Source: JAVVHH01 sp965199585 (lineage in GTDB: Bacteria; Pseudomonadota; Alphaproteobacteria; Acetobacterales; Acetobacteraceae). From it: a stretch of DNA of 64,000 nt. A model generated the notes under the pieces. The model was not told the DNA's origin and searched no databases. It saw nothing but the letters and a program-made list of their open reading frames with translations. Both the position numbers and the translations under genes were made by a program. This document shows, piece after piece, positions 17,205 to 25,419 of this stretch; position 1 is the first letter of the stretch, and each line of letters starts with the position of its first letter. The stretch spans positions 1,116,001-1,180,000 of the forward strand of contig CBDASI010000002.1 of NCBI GenBank assembly GCA_965199585.1, given 5' to 3'.

Positions 17205-17897
17205 TCACAGGCGGATGATCTCGCCGTGTCGGATCTCGCTTTCCAGGCACAAGGCGGCGATAGCGGGGGCGACGTCGCCGGGTTGGGCGATGGTGCGGGG
17301 GTCCTCGCCCGGGAAAGCCTCGGTGCGGAGGCGGCCGGCGACCGGGCCGGGATCGACGAGGTTGACGCGCAAGGCGGTGGTGGCGACCTCCTGAGCCCAG
17401 GTCAGCACCAGATGATCGAGCGCGGCCTTGGTGGCGCCGTACGCACCCCAGTAGGCACGAGGCTCGATGGCCCGCTTGGTGGTCAGGAACAGGGCGCGGC
17501 CGGCAGGTGCGGCCTGGATCACGGGAGCGCAGCTGCGGATCAAGCGCCAGGCGGCGGAGAGGTTCACGCCGACAACGGCGTTCCAGTCGGCCGGCAGGAT
17601 GTGCGGCACCGGGGTGAGGCGGCCGAGCGCGCCGGCGGCATGCACCATCACGTCGAGGCGGCCGAAGCGGTCGAAGAGGCTCGGCCCGATCATGTCGAGC
17701 CCGGCACCGTCCAACAAATCGAGCGGCAGCAACGTCGCACTGCCGCCGGCGGCGCGGATGTCGTCATCGACGTCGGTCAGCCCCCCCTCGGTGCGGGCGG
17801 TGAGCACGACGTGCATCCCGGATGCGGCGAGCGCACGGGCGACGGCAGCACCGATGCCGCGGCTGGCACCGGTGATCAAAGCGATCTTTTGGTCCAT
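17205..17897 (-). CDS. Short-chain dehydrogenase/reductase
   Basis: This 230-residue classical SDR has the nucleotide-binding motif TGASRGIG at about residues 9-16 and the catalytic YGATK motif (Tyr and Lys four apart). The usual NNAG is VHAAG here. The substrate is unknown; genes of this type commonly follow purF in this bacterial group. Its ATG overlaps the purF stop, so it is translated from the same transcript as the last gene of the dnaB-to-purF run. Confidence 0.85.
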   Translation of the reverse strand: MDQKIALITGASRGIGAAVARALAASGMHVVLTARTEGGLTDVDDDIRAAGGSATLLPLDLLDGAGLDMIGPSLFDRFGRLDVMVHAAGALGRLTPVPHILPADWNAVVGVNLSAAWRLIRSCAPVIQAAPAGRALFLTTKRAIEPRAYWGAYGATKAALDHLVLTWAQEVATTALRVNLVDPGPVAGRLRTEAFPGEDPRTIAQPGDVAPAIAALCLESEIRHGEIIRL

Positions 17898-19363
17898 CAG
17901 CTTTCGGTCAGCAGGCTGAGTTGCGCGTCCGCGTTGTCCTTCATGTCGGTCAACTGGATCGGGTAGTCGCCGGTGAAGCAGGCGTCGCAGAAATGCGGGC
18001 GCACCGGGTCACGGGCGGGCTGGCCGAGGGCGCGGTAGAGGCCGTCGAGCGAAATGAAGGCGAGGCTGTCGGCGCCGATGATGGCGGCCATCTCCTCCAC
18101 CGTGTGCCGGGCAGCGAGCAGCTTGCCGCGTTCCGGCGTGTCGATGCCGTAGAAGCAGGAATGGGTGGTCGGCGGCGAGGAGATGCGCATGTGCACCTCG
18201 GCGGCGCCGGCGGCGCGGACCATCTCAACGATCTTGCGGCTGGTGGTGCCGCGGACGATGCTGTCGTCGACCAGGATGACGCGCTTGCCGGCGAGCACGG
18301 CGTGGTTGGCCGAATGCTTCAGCTTCACGCCGAGGTTGCGGATGTTGTCGGTGGGCTCGATGAAAGTGCGGCCGACATAGTGGTTGCGGATGATGCCGAG
18401 CTCGAACGGGATGCCGCTCTGGGTACTGTAGCCCATGGCGGCCGGGACACCGCTATCGGGGACGGGGACCACGACGTCCGCCTCGATGCCGCTTTCGCGG
18501 GCGAGTTCGGCGCCGATGCGCTTGCGGGCGTCATAGACCGGCATGGTCTCCATCTTGGAGTCCGGGCGGGCGAAGTAGATGTATTCGAACACGCAGAAGC
18601 GGCTCTTGGTGGCGCTGAACGGCTTGATGCTGCGGACGCCCTGGTCGTTGATGACGACGATCTCGCCGGGCTCGACGTCGCGGACGAAACGGGCGCCGAC
18701 GATGTCCAGCGCGCAGGTCTCGCTGGCCAGCACCCAGCCGCCGGTGCCCTCGTTGCCGATGCGGCCGAGGATCAGGGGCCGCACGCCGAGCGGGTCGCGC
18801 ACGCCGAGGAGCGCCTGGTTGGAGAGGGCGACGAGGGAGTAGGCGCCGACCACCTGCTTGAGCGCGTCGATCAGGCGGTCGACGACGGTGGAGTAGAGCG
18901 AGATGGCGATGAGATGGACGAACACCTCGCTATCGGTGGTGCTCTGGAACAGGCAGCCGCGGCGGACGAGCTGTTTGTGAAGCTCGTTGGCGTTGGTGAG
19001 GTTGCCGTTATGGGCGACCGCGAAGCCGCCGAACTCGAAATCGGCATAAAGCGGCTGGACATTGCGGAGCACGGTGTCGCCGGTGGTGGCGTAGCGGTTA
19101 TGGCCGACGGCGGAGGCGCCGGGTAGCCCGGCGATCACCTTGGCGTCGCTGTAGTTGTCGCCCACCAGGCCAAGGCCCCTGTGGGTGTGGAAGCGGCGGC
19201 CGTCATAGGCGACGATACCGGTGGCTTCCTGACCGCGATGCTGGAGCGCGTGGAGGCCTAGCGCGGTAACGGCGGCCGCGTCGCTGACCCCCCATACCCC
19301 GAAGACGCCGCACTCCTCGTGCATCTTGTCGTCTTCGGATTCGTCTCTGAGGACCTGCGACAC
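17897..19363 (-). CDS. purF: Amidophosphoribosyltransferase
   Basis: This 488-residue enzyme makes 5-phosphoribosylamine from PRPP and glutamine, the first committed step of purine synthesis. The N-terminal nucleophile is Cys18 in HEECGVFGVWG, so a 17-residue propeptide must be removed. The glutaminase motifs HRGQEATGI and AHNGNLTN follow, and the PRPP loop VILVDDSIVRGTT lies in the C-terminal half. It sits between cvpA and an SDR gene, the common cvpA-purF arrangement. Confidence 0.97.
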   Translation of the reverse strand: MSQVLRDESEDDKMHEECGVFGVWGVSDAAAVTALGLHALQHRGQEATGIVAYDGRRFHTHRGLGLVGDNYSDAKVIAGLPGASAVGHNRYATTGDTVLRNVQPLYADFEFGGFAVAHNGNLTNANELHKQLVRRGCLFQSTTDSEVFVHLIAISLYSTVVDRLIDALKQVVGAYSLVALSNQALLGVRDPLGVRPLILGRIGNEGTGGWVLASETCALDIVGARFVRDVEPGEIVVINDQGVRSIKPFSATKSRFCVFEYIYFARPDSKMETMPVYDARKRIGAELARESGIEADVVVPVPDSGVPAAMGYSTQSGIPFELGIIRNHYVGRTFIEPTDNIRNLGVKLKHSANHAVLAGKRVILVDDSIVRGTTSRKIVEMVRAAGAAEVHMRISSPPTTHSCFYGIDTPERGKLLAARHTVEEMAAIIGADSLAFISLDGLYRALGQPARDPVRPHFCDACFTGDYPIQLTDMKDNADAQLSLLTES

Positions 19364-19373
19364 GATGGTTCTC

Positions 19374-19958
19374 CTATTCCCGCGTCGGCCGGAGCCCGAG
19401 GGCCCGGCCGACCGGATTGGCGTGCAGCAACTCCGCCGAGCTGGTCACCCGGCCCGGCGGCACGGCGACGGTCGGCCGGAAGCCCGGCGGCATGTGATCG
19501 GAAGCCCAAGCCGCACCGTGATAGACGAACGGCAAGGCGCGGGCTTCCATGATGGGAGCGGGCCATTGATCCACCGGGATCGCCAGCCCGACCAGGATAT
19601 AGGCGAGGCACACCAGCGCCGCACCCCGTATGAGGCCGAATACCAGACCCAACGTCCGGTCGAGGCCGCCGAGCACCGAGCCGCGGATCGCACCGGCGAT
19701 CGCGCCGGCCAGCAGCGAGAGCATGACCAGCACGATGACGAAGATGCCGACGAAGGCGAGCGTGTCGGCCAGCGCGGTATCCTTGACCTGCATGCGGGCC
19801 CAGGGCTGCACCAGCGGGAACACGCCATAGGGGCTGGCGACGAAGGCGGCGACGGCCCAGGCTCCGAGGCCGAGCGCCTCCCGCACGAGGCCGCGCGCGA
19901 AGGCCAGGAAGCCCGATATCAGGATTACCCCAAGGACGACGAGGTCCACCCAGTTCAT
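19374..19958 (-). CDS. cvpA: CvpA-family inner membrane protein
   Basis: This 194-residue protein has four predicted membrane segments, beginning with WVDLVVLGVILISGFLAFARGL, followed by a polar C-terminal tail ending in GLRPTRE. CvpA was named for colicin V production and is needed for envelope stress or bile resistance in some bacteria; its molecular role is not settled. It lies 10 bp upstream of purF and downstream of radA, the conserved order. Confidence 0.9.
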   Translation of the reverse strand: MNWVDLVVLGVILISGFLAFARGLVREALGLGAWAVAAFVASPYGVFPLVQPWARMQVKDTALADTLAFVGIFVIVLVMLSLLAGAIAGAIRGSVLGGLDRTLGLVFGLIRGAALVCLAYILVGLAIPVDQWPAPIMEARALPFVYHGAAWASDHMPPGFRPTVAVPPGRVTSSAELLHANPVGRALGLRPTRE

Positions 19959-20011
19959 CGAACTGCCATGATGTTCGCCGCCGATATACGCTCGGCACCG
20001 GGTCGGAGCAA

Positions 20012-21394
20012 TTACCCGGACCCTTTCTTGCCGGAGAAAGCGCCGACTAAGTCAGTTAGATGACCAATCTCGTCGGTGGCGAGTCCGTCTGGCGACACCA
20101 ATTTGCGTCCGCTGAGCCGGCGCGGCAGCACGGCGCGGTCGAAGCCGAGCTTCTGCGCCTCCTTGAGGCGGGCTTCCGCCTGGGCGACCTGGCGCACCTC
20201 GCCGGACAGGCCGACCTCGCCGAAATACACCACGCCCGGGCTGGTCGGCGTCTCGGTCGCGGCCGAGGCGAGCGCGGCGGCGACGGCAAGGTCGGCGGCT
20301 GGTTCGTTGACGCGCAGCCCGCCGGCGACGTTGAGATACACGTCGGACCCCGACAGCCGCAGCCCAGCGCGGGCGTCGAGTACGGCGAGCAACATGTTGA
20401 GCCGCCCGCCATCCCAGCCGACGACGGAACGCCGCGGCGAACCGCCCGAGTTAGGGGCAAGCAAGGCCTGCACCTCCACCAGCACCGGCCGCGTGCCCTC
20501 CAGCCCGGCGAACACCGCCGACCCGGCGATATTGCCCCGCCGCTCCGCCAGGAACAGCGCCGACGGGTTGGGCACCTCGGCCAGCCCGCTCTCCGTCATC
20601 TCGAACACGCCGATCTCGTCCGTGGCACCGAAGCGGTTCTTGACCGCGCGCAGGATACGGAACTGATGGCCGCGGTCGCCTTCGAAATACAGCACGGCGT
20701 CGACCATGTGTTCCAGCACACGGGGGCCGGCGATGGCACCTTCCTTGGTGACGTGTCCGACCAGCACGAGGGAGAAGCCGCGCGACTTGGCCAGCCGGAT
20801 CAGCTCGAAGCTGGCGGCGCGGACCTGGCTGACGCTGCCGGGGGCGCTCTCGACCGTGTCGAGCCACATGGTCTGGATGGAGTCGATGACGACGAGGCCG
20901 AGGCCGGACTCGGCCTCGAGCGTGGCGGCGATGTCGCGCACGTTGATGGCGGCGGCGAGTTCCATCGGCGCGTCTGCCAGGCCGAGCCGGCGGGCGCGGA
21001 GACGGACCTGGTCGACGGATTCCTCGCCGGAGACGTAGCGCACCCGCTTGCCGCTGCGGGCCAGTGTGGCGGCGGCTTGCAGCATGAGGGTGGACTTGCC
21101 GATGCCGGGATCGCCGCCGACGAGCACGACGGAGGCGGGCACGAAGCCGCCGCCGAGGACGCGGTCGAGTTCGGCGATGCCGACGACTTCGCGCGGCGGC
21201 GGCGAGGCGGCACCTTCCAGGCTGACGAAGTTGATTCGCTTGCTGCCGGCTTTGGCGGCGGGGGCACCGGGTCGGTTCTCGACGACTTCTTCGACAAGGG
21301 TGTTCCACTCGTCGCAGGCTTCGCAGCGGCCCGCCCACTTGGGGTAGACGGCGCCGCAGTTCTGGCAGACGTAGCGCGTGACGGGTTTAGCCAC
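20012..21394 (-). CDS. radA: DNA repair protein RadA (Sms)
   Basis: This 460-residue ATPase acts in branch migration of recombination intermediates. It has the N-terminal zinc finger Cys10, Cys13, Cys24, Cys27, a Walker A motif GGDPGIGKST, the RadA-specific KNRFG motif, and a C-terminal Lon-protease-like domain. The start codon is GTG at 21394, which lies inside the last codons of the preceding gene (stop at 21387-21389), so translation of the two is probably coupled. Confidence 0.95.
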   Translation of the reverse strand: MAKPVTRYVCQNCGAVYPKWAGRCEACDEWNTLVEEVVENRPGAPAAKAGSKRINFVSLEGAASPPPREVVGIAELDRVLGGGFVPASVVLVGGDPGIGKSTLMLQAAATLARSGKRVRYVSGEESVDQVRLRARRLGLADAPMELAAAINVRDIAATLEAESGLGLVVIDSIQTMWLDTVESAPGSVSQVRAASFELIRLAKSRGFSLVLVGHVTKEGAIAGPRVLEHMVDAVLYFEGDRGHQFRILRAVKNRFGATDEIGVFEMTESGLAEVPNPSALFLAERRGNIAGSAVFAGLEGTRPVLVEVQALLAPNSGGSPRRSVVGWDGGRLNMLLAVLDARAGLRLSGSDVYLNVAGGLRVNEPAADLAVAAALASAATETPTSPGVVYFGEVGLSGEVRQVAQAEARLKEAQKLGFDRAVLPRRLSGRKLVSPDGLATDEIGHLTDLVGAFSGKKGSG

Positions 21395-21890
21395 GGCGGC
21401 CCCAACGGTCGGAGAGAAGGATCGCGATCAGGAATGCACGCGCTTCGTCGGACGCGGCGATCGCCGCGAACGCGAGCGCTGCCCGCCGGGCGGATCGGAC
21501 GCATTCGACGGCGAACGAGACGGTGATGGTTTCCGCAAGATCGTAGTCGGCCAGGATGCGCGCGGCCTGGAGTGCGACCGTGGCTGCGGCGACGAGCTTG
21601 ATCTCGTCGGAGAGCGGGGCTTGGAAAAGCCGGTTCCATGGCGCGTCGAGCCGTTCGCGCCAGAGACGGTCGCAGACCGTCCGAAGCAGGGCATGGTTAT
21701 AGCTTCGCGCGACATGCGACTGCAGGGAGGCATTCGGGCCGGCGATCAGACAGGCACCCGCCTCGGTAAAGCTGTGGAAGAGACCGTAATACGCCGTCGA
21801 AATGGCTCTGCGTCGCGCGGCCTCGGAGTGAATGGAGAGTGCGCCTGCAAGACGCTCGGCTTCATCGAGAAGCTCGGTAGCCCTGATCAA
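21387..21890 (-). CDS. Unknown helical protein, HEPN-like
   Basis: This 167-residue protein is almost entirely helical. Residues about 25-40 read RRRAISTAYYGLFHSF, the pattern seen at the start of HEPN domains (RxAISxAYYAxFH). The usual RX4-6H ribonuclease motif is not clearly present; the nearest is RSYNH (RX3H), so catalytic activity is doubtful. The start appears to be TTG at 21890, six bases after the stop of the partner gene, and the 3' end overlaps radA by 8 bp. Together with the gene at 21897-22208 it forms a two-gene unit placed between mlaF and radA. A toxin-antitoxin-like pair is possible but not shown. Confidence 0.6.
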   Translation of the reverse strand: MIRATELLDEAERLAGALSIHSEAARRRAISTAYYGLFHSFTEAGACLIAGPNASLQSHVARSYNHALLRTVCDRLWRERLDAPWNRLFQAPLSDEIKLVAAATVALQAARILADYDLAETITVSFAVECVRSARRAALAFAAIAASDEARAFLIAILLSDRWGRRG

Positions 21891-21896
21891 TTGGTT

Positions 21897-22208
21897 CTAC
21901 TTGACCTTCTGGGCCGCCTCGACGGTCGACCAGTAGGGCAGGCGATCGTCGAAGGCGTTCAACAACTCGGTCAAGATAATCTGGTTGATCTCGCTATACG
22001 CGTCCGCCCGGCGCAGCACTTCCTCGATCTCGGGCCCGCCCTCGTAGGGCGCCTCCGAGTAGACCACGTAGAGCGCGGGTTGGTCTTCGACGACCGCGAG
22101 CTTGACGTCGAAATCGGTGACGAAATCCGGCATGGGGTGCCGTGCGACGATTTCCCGGGCACGCGCGACCTCCTCGGCCTCTCGAACAGGACGCCTGATC
22201 TCGTTCAT
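21897..22208 (-). CDS. Unknown small protein, partner of the HEPN-like gene
   Basis: This 103-residue soluble acidic protein has a first third that is a charged helix (REAEEVARAREIVARHP), followed by alternating strands (DVKLAVVEDQPALYVVYSE) and a terminal helix. I do not recognise the family. It is not a MNT nucleotidyltransferase, because the GSxxxG and DxD motifs are missing. It lies 19 bp after mlaF and 6 bp before the HEPN-like gene, in the position where mlaD is found in other bacteria. Confidence 0.6.
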   Translation of the reverse strand: MNEIRRPVREAEEVARAREIVARHPMPDFVTDFDVKLAVVEDQPALYVVYSEAPYEGGPEIEEVLRRADAYSEINQIILTELLNAFDDRLPYWSTVEAAQKVK

Positions 22209-22227
22209 GCTGTCAGTCTAGCACAGC

Positions 22228-23004
22228 TCACCGTCGTAACTGCATCTGGATGGGCCCCTCGCGCCGCCCGTGGGTGAACTGGTCGACCATCGAGTTGCCG
22301 CTCGACATCAAGTCTGTGGCAGGACCCTCCCAGACGATGCGGCCGGCGTAGAGCATTGCGGCGCGGTCGCCGATGCGGGTGGCGCTGGCCATGTCGTGGG
22401 TAATGGCGATCGCCGTGCTGCCGAGGCGCTTGACGCAGTCGACGATCAGCCCGTCGATCACCGCGCCCATGATCGGGTCGAGCCCGGTGGTCGGCTCGTC
22501 GAAGAACAGGATCTCCGGTTGCGCCGCGATGGCGCGGGCTAGGCCGACCCGCTTCTGCATGCCGCCCGACAGTTCCGACGGCGCCAGGTCGCCCACGCTC
22601 GGGTCGAGCCCCACTTGCGCCAACACCCCGTCGGCCCGTTTGCGGGCCTCGCCGCGGGCGAGCTTCTGCCGGGCCAGCAGGCCGAACGCCACGTTCTCCC
22701 AGACGGTCAGGCTGTCGAACAGCGCCGCGGCCTGGAACAGCATGCCGATCCGCGCATTGATCGCCTCGCGCGCATCCCGGTCCAGCGTGAGCACGTCGAC
22801 GCCGTCGATCTCGATCGAGCCGGCGTCCGGCTCGATGAGCCCGAGGATGCAGCGCAGCAACACCGACTTGCCGGTGCCGGACCCGCCGATCACCACCATC
22901 GACGTTCCGGCCGCGACGTCGAGGTCGACCCCGTCCAGCACGCGCTTCGAGCCGAACGCCTTGGTGAGACCGCGGATGCGGATCTTCGGCACGGCAGCGT
23001 TCAT
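22228..23004 (-). CDS. mlaF: ABC transporter ATPase for lipid transport
   Basis: This 258-residue ATPase has Walker A GGSGTGKS at 40-47, the signature LSGGMQKR and Walker B ILFFDEPTTGLDP. It matches MlaF/Ttg2A, which drives phospholipid traffic between the membranes to keep the outer leaflet lipid-asymmetric. Its start overlaps the mlaE stop by 4 bp. The substrate-binding mlaD that usually follows is not downstream. Confidence 0.9.
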   Translation of the reverse strand: MNAAVPKIRIRGLTKAFGSKRVLDGVDLDVAAGTSMVVIGGSGTGKSVLLRCILGLIEPDAGSIEIDGVDVLTLDRDAREAINARIGMLFQAAALFDSLTVWENVAFGLLARQKLARGEARKRADGVLAQVGLDPSVGDLAPSELSGGMQKRVGLARAIAAQPEILFFDEPTTGLDPIMGAVIDGLIVDCVKRLGSTAIAITHDMASATRIGDRAAMLYAGRIVWEGPATDLMSSGNSMVDQFTHGRREGPIQMQLRR

Positions 23005-23789
23005 CGGGCGAAGAACAGCTCGGTCATGACGTAGTCGAACGCCAGGATCAGGATGCTCGCCGACACCACGGCACTGGTCGTGGCTGCGCCGACGCCCTCG
23101 GCGCCACCCTTGCTGTTGTAGCCGTGGAAGCAGCCCATCAGCGCGATGATGAAGCCGAACACGCCGCCCTTGGCCAGGCCGACCACGACGTCAGACCGGG
23201 TCAGGATGTCGAAGGTGCTGGTCAGGTAGAGATGCGGGCCGAAGCCGAGCTTGACGGTCGCCACGATGAAGCCGCCGGCCACGCCGATGATGTCGGCCAC
23301 CATGGTCAGCAGCGGCAGCGCCAGCAGCCCGGCGAGGAGGCGGGGGGTGACCAGATACTTGACCGGGTTGGTCGACAGCGTGGTCAGCGCGTCGATCTGG
23401 TCGGTCACGCGCATCGTGCCGAGTTCGGCCGCCATCGCCGCGCCGACCCGGCCGGCCACCAGCAAAGCGGCCAGCACCGGCGCCAACTCGCGTACCACCG
23501 AGAGCGCAACGACGGAGGCCACCGCGCTCTCGGCATTGAAGCGCGAGAAGCCGGAATAGGATTGCAGCGCGATCACCATGCCGGAGAACAACGCCGTGAG
23601 CGCCACCACGGGAAGGCTGAAATAGCTGAACTCGATAAAGGCGCGCAGGAACATGCGGCCGTAGAACGGCGGCCGGACCACGTGCGACAAGCCGATGGCG
23701 CCGAACAGCGTGGCCGCGCCTGTGCCGCGCACCGCGCCGATGGTGCCGCGTCCGACCGCGGCGACTGCGTCCAGGGGAGAAAAGGTCAT
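23001..23789 (-). CDS. mlaE: ABC transporter permease for lipid transport
   Basis: This 262-residue polytopic protein is of the MlaE/permease family. Conserved features are FIEFSYFSLPVVALTALFSGMV, ELAPVLAALLVAGRVGAAMAAELG, then MRVTDQIDALTTLSTNPVKYL. It forms the inner-membrane channel for MlaF. The gene lies 50 bp downstream of dnaB on the same strand. Confidence 0.9.
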   Translation of the reverse strand: MTFSPLDAVAAVGRGTIGAVRGTGAATLFGAIGLSHVVRPPFYGRMFLRAFIEFSYFSLPVVALTALFSGMVIALQSYSGFSRFNAESAVASVVALSVVRELAPVLAALLVAGRVGAAMAAELGTMRVTDQIDALTTLSTNPVKYLVTPRLLAGLLALPLLTMVADIIGVAGGFIVATVKLGFGPHLYLTSTFDILTRSDVVVGLAKGGVFGFIIALMGCFHGYNSKGGAEGVGAATTSAVVSASILILAFDYVMTELFFAR

Positions 23790-23839
23790 CGGGGCGATGC
23801 CCTACCAGTCTCGTCCGCACGCCGTCAAAGAACCCGGCC

Positions 23840-25333
23840 TTACCGATCCGGATCGTGGACCAGGTCGAGGTCGGCGTAACGGGTGAACTCGCCCTCGAAC
23901 AACAGGTCGATCTTGCCGGTCGGGCCGTGCCGCTGCTTCTCGATCAGCAGCTCGGCGCGGTTGTGCACCAGCTCCATATCGCGCTGCCACTTATCCAGCG
24001 CACCCTGGAACTCGTCCTCCGTCTTGAACGCCATCTGCTTGGGCGCCCGCTGCTGCAGGTAATATTCGTCGCGATAGATGAACATCACCATGTCGGCGTC
24101 CTGCTCGATCGAACCGGACTCGCGCAGGTCGGCGAGTTGCGGGCGCTTGTCCTCGCGGCTCTCGACGGCGCGGGATAGCTGCGACAGCGCGATGACGGGG
24201 ATCGCCATCTCCTTGGCCAGCGCCTTCAGGCCCTGGGTGATCTGGCTGATCTCCTGGACGCGATTCTCCTGCTTGGTGCCGATGCTGGGGCGCATCAGCT
24301 GGAGGTAGTCGACCACGACCAGGCTCAATCCTTGGGTTCGGTGCAGGCGGCGGCAGCGGGTGCGCATGGCCGACAGGGAGAGCGCCGGCGTGTCGTCGAT
24401 GTGGAGCGGTAGGCTGGCGATCTCGCGGCTGACCTGGATGAAGCGGTCGAAATCCTTTTGGCCGATCTCGCCGCGGCGGATACGGTCGCCCGAGACTCGC
24501 GACTCCTCGGCAAGCAGACGCGTGGCGAGCTGTTCGGCGCTCATCTCCAGCGAGAAGATCGCCACCGAACCCTTGGCGACGTCGTTGGGTCCACGCTCCT
24601 GGGCGGCGCGCTGTAGCGCGCGGGCGGCGCCGAAGGCGATCTTGGTGGCGAGCGCGGTCTTGCCCATGCCGGGTCGGCCGGCAAGGATGATCAGGTCGGA
24701 GGGGTGTAGCCCGCCGGTCTTCTTGTCGAGGTCGCGCAGGCCGCTCGACAGGCCGCTGACGTGGCCGGCGTTCTTGAAGGCGCGCTCGGCGCCCTTGATC
24801 GCCTCGGTCAGCGCCGACTCGAAGGTCACGAAACCGCTCGGGCTGCCGCCGTCCTTGGCCAGGCGGAACAGCTCGCTCTCGGCCAGCTCGATCTGCGCCT
24901 TGCCGTCGAGCTCGCCCGGGGCGCCGAAGGCGTTGTTGACGACCACTTCGCCGATCTCGATCAGCTGCCGGCGGATCCAGGCATCGTGGATCGCGCGGCC
25001 GTATTCGCCGGCATTGATGATGCCGACCATGGCTGTGAGTAACTGTGCGAGGTAGGCGGTGCCGCCGACCTCGTCGAGCGCGCCGGAGTGCTCGAACTCG
25101 GCCTTCAGCGTGATGGCGTCTGCCAACTGACCGGCCTCGGCGCGGCGGGCGATGGACTGGTAAATTCGCCCATGCACCGGGTCGACGAAATGGTCCGGCG
25201 CGAGGAACTCGCTAACCCGTTCATAAGCCTTGTTATTTGCTAACAGCGCACCGAGCAGCGCCATTTCGGCGCGGTCGTTCGACGGAGGTTGGCGCTGCGA
25301 GAGCCCGGTGAGCGGCGAGTCGAATGCGTTCAT
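23840..25333 (-). CDS. dnaB: Replicative DNA helicase
   Basis: This 497-residue protein has the DnaB layout: an N-terminal domain (LLGALLANNKAYERVSEFL), a linker helix, then a RecA-like ATPase with AGRPGMGKTALATKIA and the downstream VDYLQLM and LADLRESGSIEQDAD motifs. It unwinds DNA at the replication fork as a hexamer. It heads the long minus-strand run ending at the SDR gene. Two DnaA-box-like sequences lie 40-80 bp upstream of its start. Confidence 0.97.
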   Translation of the reverse strand: MNAFDSPLTGLSQRQPPSNDRAEMALLGALLANNKAYERVSEFLAPDHFVDPVHGRIYQSIARRAEAGQLADAITLKAEFEHSGALDEVGGTAYLAQLLTAMVGIINAGEYGRAIHDAWIRRQLIEIGEVVVNNAFGAPGELDGKAQIELAESELFRLAKDGGSPSGFVTFESALTEAIKGAERAFKNAGHVSGLSSGLRDLDKKTGGLHPSDLIILAGRPGMGKTALATKIAFGAARALQRAAQERGPNDVAKGSVAIFSLEMSAEQLATRLLAEESRVSGDRIRRGEIGQKDFDRFIQVSREIASLPLHIDDTPALSLSAMRTRCRRLHRTQGLSLVVVDYLQLMRPSIGTKQENRVQEISQITQGLKALAKEMAIPVIALSQLSRAVESREDKRPQLADLRESGSIEQDADMVMFIYRDEYYLQQRAPKQMAFKTEDEFQGALDKWQRDMELVHNRAELLIEKQRHGPTGKIDLLFEGEFTRYADLDLVHDPDR

Positions 25334-25368
25334 GTTGATGTCATCATAGCCGATCGTTGGCGAGAACG

Positions 25369-25411
25369 GGCCTGTGGATACATGTGGTACACGGGGATGG
25401 CCTGTGGATAA
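25369..25411. promoter_or_regulatory. Two DnaA-box-like direct repeats upstream of dnaB
   Basis: GGCCTGTGGATA occurs twice, at 25369-25380 and 25399-25410, exactly 30 bp apart. The second continues to TGTGGATAA (25403-25411), which is the complement of the perfect DnaA box TTATCCACA; the first gives TGTGGATAC, one mismatch. They lie in the gap between the divergent dnaB and glycosyltransferase genes. Confidence 0.6.
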
Positions 25412-25419
25412 TAGAGGGG

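Noticed and set aside
17921..21526. Long plus-strand frames opposite purF and radA
   Set aside because: Both minus-strand genes have full catalytic motifs; the opposite frames have none.
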